A stretch of 64,000 nt of DNA. Origin: Bradyrhizobium sp. LTSP849. GTDB taxonomy: Bacteria; Pseudomonadota; Alphaproteobacteria; Rhizobiales; Xanthobacteraceae. Positions within the stretch are counted from its first letter, which is position 1. Every line of letters starts with the position of its first letter. Position numbers and translations under genes: made by a program. Shown here one piece after another: positions 59,248-64,000 of the stretch. The notes under the pieces are model-generated. The model did not search any database. It saw nothing but the letters and a program-made list of their open reading frames with translations, and was not told the DNA's origin. Where the stretch lies: contig NZ_JYMR01000018.1 in NCBI RefSeq assembly GCF_000938255.1, forward strand, positions 135,001 through 199,000. Reading direction: 5' to 3'.

Positions 59248-59799
59248 GTGTCCCAGCCCGCGTCGCGCATCGCGCCGCTCAAGCCGCCTTATCCCCCGGA
59301 GATCCAGGCGCAGTTCGACCGCATCATGCGCGGCGCGCCGCCGCTGGTGCTGTTCCGGGTGATGGCGGGTCACACCCGCGCCTGGGAGAAATTCCGCGCC
59401 GGGGGCCTGCTCGATCCCGGGCCGCTGTCGTTGCGCGCGCGCGAGCTCGTCATCGATCGCACCTGCGCGCTGAACAAATGCGAGTATGAATGGGGCGTGC
59501 ATGTCGCGATTTTTGGCGGGCCGGCGAAACTCACAGAGGAGGAGGTTCGGGCGACCGTGCTAGGCGAAGCGATGTCACAGTGTTGGTCGCCGGCCGAGCA
59601 GGCGCTGATCGCAGCCGTCGACGCGTTGCATCACCGCGCGACGTTCACCGACGCGGAGTTTTCAGCGCTCGCGGCACATTATGACGAGGCGCAGATGTTG
59701 GAGATCATGCTGCTGTGCGGGTTCTATCGCACGGTGTCGTATCTGGCGAATGGGCTGAGATTGCCGCTCGAGGAAAAGGCGGCGCGGTTTCCGCAATGA
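59248..59799 (+). CDS. AhpD-like/carboxymuconolactone decarboxylase-family protein
   Basis: A 183-residue protein of the alpha-helical CMD fold. The usual region reads DRTCALNKCEYEWGVHVAIFGG; it keeps one cysteine of the AhpD CxxC (NKCEYEW, with Cys four earlier in TCALN), so a CX4C replaces CxxC. Classic AhpD peroxidase activity is therefore doubtful. Length and placement fit a stress or aromatic-catabolism enzyme controlled by the divergent HxlR gene. Confidence 0.75.
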   Translation: MSQPASRIAPLKPPYPPEIQAQFDRIMRGAPPLVLFRVMAGHTRAWEKFRAGGLLDPGPLSLRARELVIDRTCALNKCEYEWGVHVAIFGGPAKLTEEEVRATVLGEAMSQCWSPAEQALIAAVDALHHRATFTDAEFSALAAHYDEAQMLEIMLLCGFYRTVSYLANGLRLPLEEKAARFPQ

Positions 59800-59812
59800 C
59801 GTGGGGCGTGCC

Positions 59813-60820
59813 TTACGCTACGCCCGCCCGCAGCAAATCGTGCAGATGCACGATACCGACGACCTTGTCCGCCTCGGTCACGACCAGCGTCGTGATTTTC
59901 CGAGTGTTCAGCACCTCGATCATCTCGGTCGCGAGCATCGAGGGCGGCACCGTCTTCGGCTGCTTGGTCATGATGTCATCAACCGACGCCGTCAGAAGAT
60001 CAGGCCGCATGTGGCGGCGCAGATCGCCGTCGGTGATGATGCCGACGGCCTCGTTCGCCTCGTTGACGATGCAGACGCAGCCAAGCCCCTTGGCCGACAT
60101 CTCCATCACCGCGTCCGACATCTTGGTGCCGAGCGGCTTGACCGGAATCTCCGCGCCGGTGCGCATGTAGTCGCGCACGAATTTCAGCATGGCGCCGAGC
60201 TTGCCGCCGGGGTGGAAATGCGCGAATTCCAGCGCCGTGAAGCCGCGGCCTTCCAGAAGCGCAATCGCGATGGCGTCGCCGATCGCCGCCTGCATCAGGG
60301 TCGAGGTGGTCGGCGCCAGATTGTGCGGGCAGGCTTCGCGCGCCTTGGGCAGCTCGATCACGATGTCGGCGGCTTGCCCGAGCGAGGACGCCGCGTTCGA
60401 TGTGACCGCGATCATCGGGATCGCGAACCGCGCCGAATAGTTCACCAGGGTCTTCATCTCCGGCTGCTCGCCGGACCAGGACAGCGCCATGATGACGTCG
60501 TCGGTCGTGATCATGCCGAGATCGCCATGGGCGGCTTCAGCGGTGTGAACGAAGAAGGCCGGCGTGCCGGTCGAGGCCAAGGTCGCCGCGATCTTGCGCG
60601 CCATGTGGCCGGACTTGCCGAGTCCGGTGACAATGACGCGGCCCTTGGCTTGCCGGATCAGGTCGACCGCCTTGGCAAACGCCTCGCCCAGCGGACCGCG
60701 CAAGGCGGCTGCGAGCGCATTGATGCCACCGCTCTCCGTCTCCAGCGTGCGGAGCGCGGATTCGACGCTGGTAGGGGTGGGGCCGGATGATTGGGTCATC
60801 AGCGGTTTCGAACTCGGCAT
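59813..60820 (-). CDS. kpsF: KpsF/GutQ-family arabinose-5-phosphate isomerase
   Basis: This 335-residue enzyme interconverts ribulose-5-phosphate and arabinose-5-phosphate for KDO synthesis. It has a SIS domain (VIVTGLGKSGHMARKIAATLASTGTPAFFVHTAEAAHGDLGMI, then SNAASSLGQAADIVIELP and APTTST) and two C-terminal CBS domains (MSAKGLGCVCIVNEANEAVGIITDGDLRRHM and RKITTLVVTEADKVVGIVHLHDLLRAG). The start is uncertain: 60820 or 60844 or 60799. Confidence 0.93.
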   Translation of the reverse strand: MPSSKPLMTQSSGPTPTSVESALRTLETESGGINALAAALRGPLGEAFAKAVDLIRQAKGRVIVTGLGKSGHMARKIAATLASTGTPAFFVHTAEAAHGDLGMITTDDVIMALSWSGEQPEMKTLVNYSARFAIPMIAVTSNAASSLGQAADIVIELPKAREACPHNLAPTTSTLMQAAIGDAIAIALLEGRGFTALEFAHFHPGGKLGAMLKFVRDYMRTGAEIPVKPLGTKMSDAVMEMSAKGLGCVCIVNEANEAVGIITDGDLRRHMRPDLLTASVDDIMTKQPKTVPPSMLATEMIEVLNTRKITTLVVTEADKVVGIVHLHDLLRAGVA

Positions 60821-61011
60821 GCATCTATCCAGGGAGGTGGGCAATCGCCCGATTAGGCCTCCTTAGCACGCCGAGGCCGATGAGGCGACGCGGGCCCCAG
60901 AACCCTCAACGGGTCATTAACCATAATTGTTTTAACTCCATTAACGATGGTTCCCGCCTGTTCGCGGGAGCTCATCGACGAAGTGTCTGATTTCGTTGGA
61001 GTTGTTCCATC

Positions 61012-62754
61012 GTGGGGTCGCCTCCAGGCAGGGGCCGGAGCAGTCGCGCGTACGCCTTTCGCGCCGCTTTGCCATGCCTGCTGCTGATGGCCCTGGAAAG
61101 TGGCCCAGCGGCCGCCCAGAGCCTCACGCCCGACCTGTTCAATCCCAACCGCGGCGGCTTTGCCGCGCCGGACACGCTGCCGACGCGCCGCACGGCCGGC
61201 GTGCCACAGGCGCCGTCGGATGCGATCCCGACGCCGCCGGATCCCAACGTCGATCCGCGCAAGAGCCGCGAGACGCCGGCGCCGTCGCGCATCGGCCAGG
61301 TCCCGACCTACGGCCTGCCTGCTGCGAACGGCGCGAGCAGCTCCGGTTACGACTCGCTCAATCGCAAGCGCCAGCAGCCAAAGCTCTATCCCGGCCAGGC
61401 AAAGCCGAAGCGACCCGTCGGGCCCGGTTCACCGGTGCCGGCTGCGACGCCGGACACGAGCCTCGGCCCGCCACGCATCGCGCCGCCGCCGTCGGAGACC
61501 GCGCACAAGACACCGGTGCCGCCGGCGATGGCCGGCACCGTGCCCGGCCAGCCCTTGCGACGCCGCCTCAAGGCCGACGACGATGCGTTCGGCGCGGTCG
61601 GCGACTATGCCGGCAGCTTCCTGATCAAGGGCGGGCTCGAGCTCTCCACTGGCTACGACACCAATCCGGCGCGTCTCCAGAAGCCGATCGGCTCGCCCGT
61701 CTACGTGGTCGCACCCGACCTTCTCGTGGTGTCCGACTGGGAACGCCACGCGTTGGTCGCCGATCTGCGCGGCTCGTTCTCGGGCTACACCAACAACATG
61801 CCGGCGACGATCGACGGCTTTGCTTCGCCATCGCCGGTCGAGATCGACCGCCCCGATTTCACCGGCCATGTCGACGGCCGCTTCGACGTCGATCGCGATC
61901 TCAAATTGACCTCCCAGTTCCGGCTGCGGCTCGCGACCGACAATCCCGGCAGCCCGAACGTGCAGGCGGGTCTGCAAAAATATCCGATCTACGCCACCTA
62001 TGGCGGCACCTTCGGTTTCGACCAGACTTTTAATCGCTTCCAGGTCGCGGCCGGCGCCACCATCGATCGCACGGCCTATACGGACTCCAAGCTCACCGAC
62101 GGCTCGACCTTCAGCAATGACGATCGCGACTTCAACCAGTATGGCGGCGTCGGGCGCTTCTCCTACGAGCTCAAGCCGGGCCTGAAGCCGTTCGTCGAGA
62201 TCGAGGGCGACAACCGCGTCCACGACCAGGCCGCCGACCGCAACGGCTATCTGCGCGATTCATCCGGCGGCTACGCCAAGGTCGGTACGTCCTTTGAATT
62301 CTCGCGCATCCTCACCGGCGAAATCTCGGTCGGCTATTCCGCGCGCAATTATGTCGACCCGCGGCTGAGCCAGCTCGCGGGCTTCCTCACCTCGGGCTCG
62401 CTGATCTGGAATGCCAGCGGTCTCACCACGGTAAAATTCTCCACCGACACGCAGATCGCCGAGACCACGATCCCCGGCTCCTCCGGCGTGCTGGTGCACA
62501 CCTACGCCGCCGAGGTCGATCACGACTTCCGCCGCTGGCTCACCGCCATCGGCAAGTTCACCTACGGCACCTACGACTATCAAGACCAGAACCGCAACGA
62601 CAAGACCTACTCGATTGAAGGCAACCTGATCTACAAGCTCAACCGCAACGTCTGGATCAAGGGCACGCTGCGCCACGACATCCTGGATTCGAACCAGCCG
62701 GGCTCAAGCTCGCAGGGGACGGTGGTGATGGTCGGGGTGAGGTTGCAGAATTAA
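61012..62754 (+). CDS. Outer membrane beta-barrel protein (BBP2-like)
   Basis: A 580-residue secreted protein. A hydrophobic N-terminal segment (FRAALPCLLLMALESGPAAAQ) acts as signal. A long Pro-rich linker (residues about 60-190) leads to a C-terminal barrel of alternating strands (GGLELSTGYDTNPARL, then repeated aromatic ends such as VGYSARNYVDP) and ends VMVGVRLQN, with a hydrophobic residue at alternate positions. The layout matches outer membrane beta-barrel proteins frequent in Bradyrhizobium. The start GTG has GGAG upstream. The role, perhaps in polysaccharide export or structure, is unknown. Confidence 0.78.
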   Translation: MGSPPGRGRSSRAYAFRAALPCLLLMALESGPAAAQSLTPDLFNPNRGGFAAPDTLPTRRTAGVPQAPSDAIPTPPDPNVDPRKSRETPAPSRIGQVPTYGLPAANGASSSGYDSLNRKRQQPKLYPGQAKPKRPVGPGSPVPAATPDTSLGPPRIAPPPSETAHKTPVPPAMAGTVPGQPLRRRLKADDDAFGAVGDYAGSFLIKGGLELSTGYDTNPARLQKPIGSPVYVVAPDLLVVSDWERHALVADLRGSFSGYTNNMPATIDGFASPSPVEIDRPDFTGHVDGRFDVDRDLKLTSQFRLRLATDNPGSPNVQAGLQKYPIYATYGGTFGFDQTFNRFQVAAGATIDRTAYTDSKLTDGSTFSNDDRDFNQYGGVGRFSYELKPGLKPFVEIEGDNRVHDQAADRNGYLRDSSGGYAKVGTSFEFSRILTGEISVGYSARNYVDPRLSQLAGFLTSGSLIWNASGLTTVKFSTDTQIAETTIPGSSGVLVHTYAAEVDHDFRRWLTAIGKFTYGTYDYQDQNRNDKTYSIEGNLIYKLNRNVWIKGTLRHDILDSNQPGSSSQGTVVMVGVRLQN

Positions 62755-62760
62755 TTCCGC

Positions 62761-62863
62761 TGTCATGCCCCGCGAAGGCGGGGCATCCAGTACGCCGCGG
62801 CCTATCCGTATACGTTTGACGTCTCTGGAATACTGGATCGCCCGCCTTCGCGGGCGATGACAG
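62761..62863. repeat. Palindromic intergenic repeat, family E (copy 2)
   Basis: TGTCATGCCCCGCGAAGGCG with ATCCAGTA at the left mirrors TACTGGATCGCCCGCC and GGCGATGACA at the right. It has the same ends and inner CCAGTA/TACTGG pair as the copy at 45585-45686. It lies between the convergent beta-barrel and gltD genes. Confidence 0.78.
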
Positions 62864-62893
62864 TTTCCGTAAATCTGGCGGCAGCGCGAGCGA

Positions 62894-64000
62894 CTACCGC
62901 GGCAGATCCGTCTTCCCCATCAAGAACGTATCAATCGACCGCGCGCACAGCCGCCCCTCGCGGATCGCCCACACCACCAGCGATTGTCCCCGCCGCATGT
63001 CGCCGGCCGCAAACACGTTCGGGCGCGAGGTCTGGTAGTCGAGCAGGTTGGCCTTGACGTTGCCGCGCGGGTCGAGGTCGACCGAGAGCAGCTTCAACAT
63101 GCCCTCGTGCACGGGGTGCACAAAACCCATCGCGAGCAGGATCAGCTCGGCATCGAGCTCGAACTCGGTGCCGGCAATGGGCTTGAACTTGTCGTCGACG
63201 CGGACGCAGTGCAGCTTCTTGACCTTGCCGTTCTCGCCGGAAAACTTCTGCGTCAGCACCGCGTATTCGCGGACCGCGCCTTCGGCCTGGCTCGACGAGG
63301 TGCGCATCTTCAGCGGCCAGTTCGGCCAGGTCAGGCCCTTGTTCTCGTGCTCGGGCGGAGCGGGCATGATCTCGAGCTGGGTCACCGACAGCGCGCCCTG
63401 GCGCAGCGAGGTGCCGATGCAGTCGCTTCCAGTGTCGCCGCCGCCGATGACGACGACATGCTTGCCGCCGGCCAGAATCTCGGTGACGCCGTTCAGCGGC
63501 TCCTCTGAGACGCGGCGGTTCTGCTGCGGCAGGAAGTCCATCGCATAGTGGATGCCGTCGAGGTCGCGGCCGGGGATCGGCAGGTCGCGCGGGGCTTCCG
63601 CGCCGCCGGTCAGCGCCACGGAATCGTATTCGTTGAGCAGCTCGCGCGGGTCGACATTGCCGTCAGCGCCGACATGGCTGTTGTAGTGGAAGGTGACGCC
63701 TTCGCCTTCCATCTGTGTGATGCGGCGGTCGATGACGCCCTTTTCCATCTTGAAGTCGGGAATACCGTAACGCAGCAGGCCGCCGGCCTTGGCGTACTTC
63801 TCGAACAGATGCACATCGTGGCCAGCGCGCGCGAGCTGCTGCGCACAGGCCATGCCGGCTGGCCCTGCGCCGATCACCGCGACCTTCTTGCCAGTCTTGA
63901 CGGAAGCGACTTCAGGCTTGAGCCAGCCATTGTCCCAGGCGCGGTCGACGATCGCGCATTCGATGGTCTTGATGGTGACCGGGTTGTCGTCGATGTTGAG
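62894..64000 (-). CDS. gltD: Glutamate synthase small subunit GltD (5' end outside the window)
   Basis: The visible 368 residues are the C-terminal part of the GltD beta subunit, which feeds NADPH electrons through FAD and FeS centres to GltB for glutamate formation. [29 protein letters not shown] is the FAD motif, [15 protein letters not shown] the NADPH motif, and [22 protein letters not shown] the C-terminal FAD motif. The reading frame is still open at the window edge, so the start and the N-terminal FeS domain are missing. The stop is at 62894. Confidence 0.95.
   Translation of the reverse strand, partial: LNIDDNPVTIKTIECAIVDRAWDNGWLKPEVASVKTGKKVAVIGAGPAGMACAQQLARAGHDVHLFEKYAKAGGLLRYGIPDFKMEKGVIDRRITQMEGEGVTFHYNSHVGADGNVDPRELLNEYDSVALTGGAEAPRDLPIPGRDLDGIHYAMDFLPQQNRRVSEEPLNGVTEILAGGKHVVVIGGGDTGSDCIGTSLRQGALSVTQLEIMPAPPEHENKGLTWPNWPLKMRTSSSQAEGAVREYAVLTQKFSGENGKVKKLHCVRVDDKFKPIAGTEFELDAELILLAMGFVHPVHEGMLKLLSVDLDPRGNVKANLLDYQTSRPNVFAAGDMRRGQSLVVWAIREGRLCARSIDTFLMGKTDLPR

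Noticed and set aside
60917..60952. TTAA repeats before the beta-barrel gene as a CtrA site
   Set aside because: The TTAA copies are spaced 11 and 5 bp apart, not the 7 bp needed for the CtrA box. The region is simply AT-rich.

Overview
The window looks like a chromosomal segment of Bradyrhizobium or a very close Nitrobacteraceae relative. The evidence is high GC with strong GC3 bias, the nepR-ecfG/phyR general stress module, homospermidine synthase next to a type III ornithine decarboxylase, a large beta-barrel protein of the type common in Bradyrhizobium, paired small DUF3551-like secreted proteins, and several families of short palindromic intergenic repeats. No prophage, transposase, CRISPR array, rRNA or tRNA was recognised. 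All assignments come from reading the translated sequence and recalling families; no search was run.

Layout. 0-9.4 kb: an orphan TRAP binding protein, an SDR reductase, a dienelactone-hydrolase-like protein, a GntR-controlled block (SAF-domain dehydrogenase plus PhyH-type dioxygenase), two tandem alpha/beta hydrolases and an Ogt-type DNA repair protein. 9.4-21.4 kb: an acyl-CoA catabolic region with a CoA ligase, thiolase, TetR regulator, SDR, enoyl-CoA hydratase, feruloyl-CoA-synthase-like ligase, three acyl-CoA dehydrogenases (two a tandem duplicate) and a nitroreductase. 21.4-23.3 kb: the general stress core (ecfG, nepR, phyR). 23.3-30.1 kb: SnoaL-like protein, small secreted proteins, htpG behind a heat-shock-type promoter, a divergent FAD monooxygenase/MarR pair with two matching operators, and an orphan Bug-type binding protein. 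30.3-36.7 kb: acyl-CoA synthetase, then a compact ACP-ligase-ketoreductase set, a DUF3095 protein and a DUF2147 protein. 37.5-45.6 kb: superoxide dismutase with a consensus EcfG promoter, a split permease, and a Zur-box-headed zinc operon (His-rich mini-protein, znuC, znuB, znuA, CobW/COG0523 GTPase, WD40 protein, perhaps MgtC). 45.7-50.3 kb: polyamine genes with a roughly 500-nt structured leader before ornithine decarboxylase. 50.6-64 kb: M3 peptidase with DUF1007 and NicO, MAPEG protein, ferrochelatase, an orphan ABC binding protein, an SPFH/NfeD pair, an HxlR-controlled AhpD-like protein, KpsF, a beta-barrel protein and the truncated gltD at the right edge.

How the parts work together. 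PhyR, NepR and EcfG form the general stress partner switch, and consensus EcfG promoters (GGAAC-N16/17-CGTT) occur before the superoxide dismutase gene and a small membrane-protein gene in the same window. The zinc operon combines high-affinity import with allocation by a COG0523 GTPase. Ornithine decarboxylase and homospermidine synthase give a short route from ornithine to homospermidine. The most promising candidates for undescribed biology are the His-rich mini-protein and WD40 partner in the Zur operon, the ligase-ACP-reductase set, and the leader RNA with a 17-codon upstream ORF before ornithine decarboxylase.
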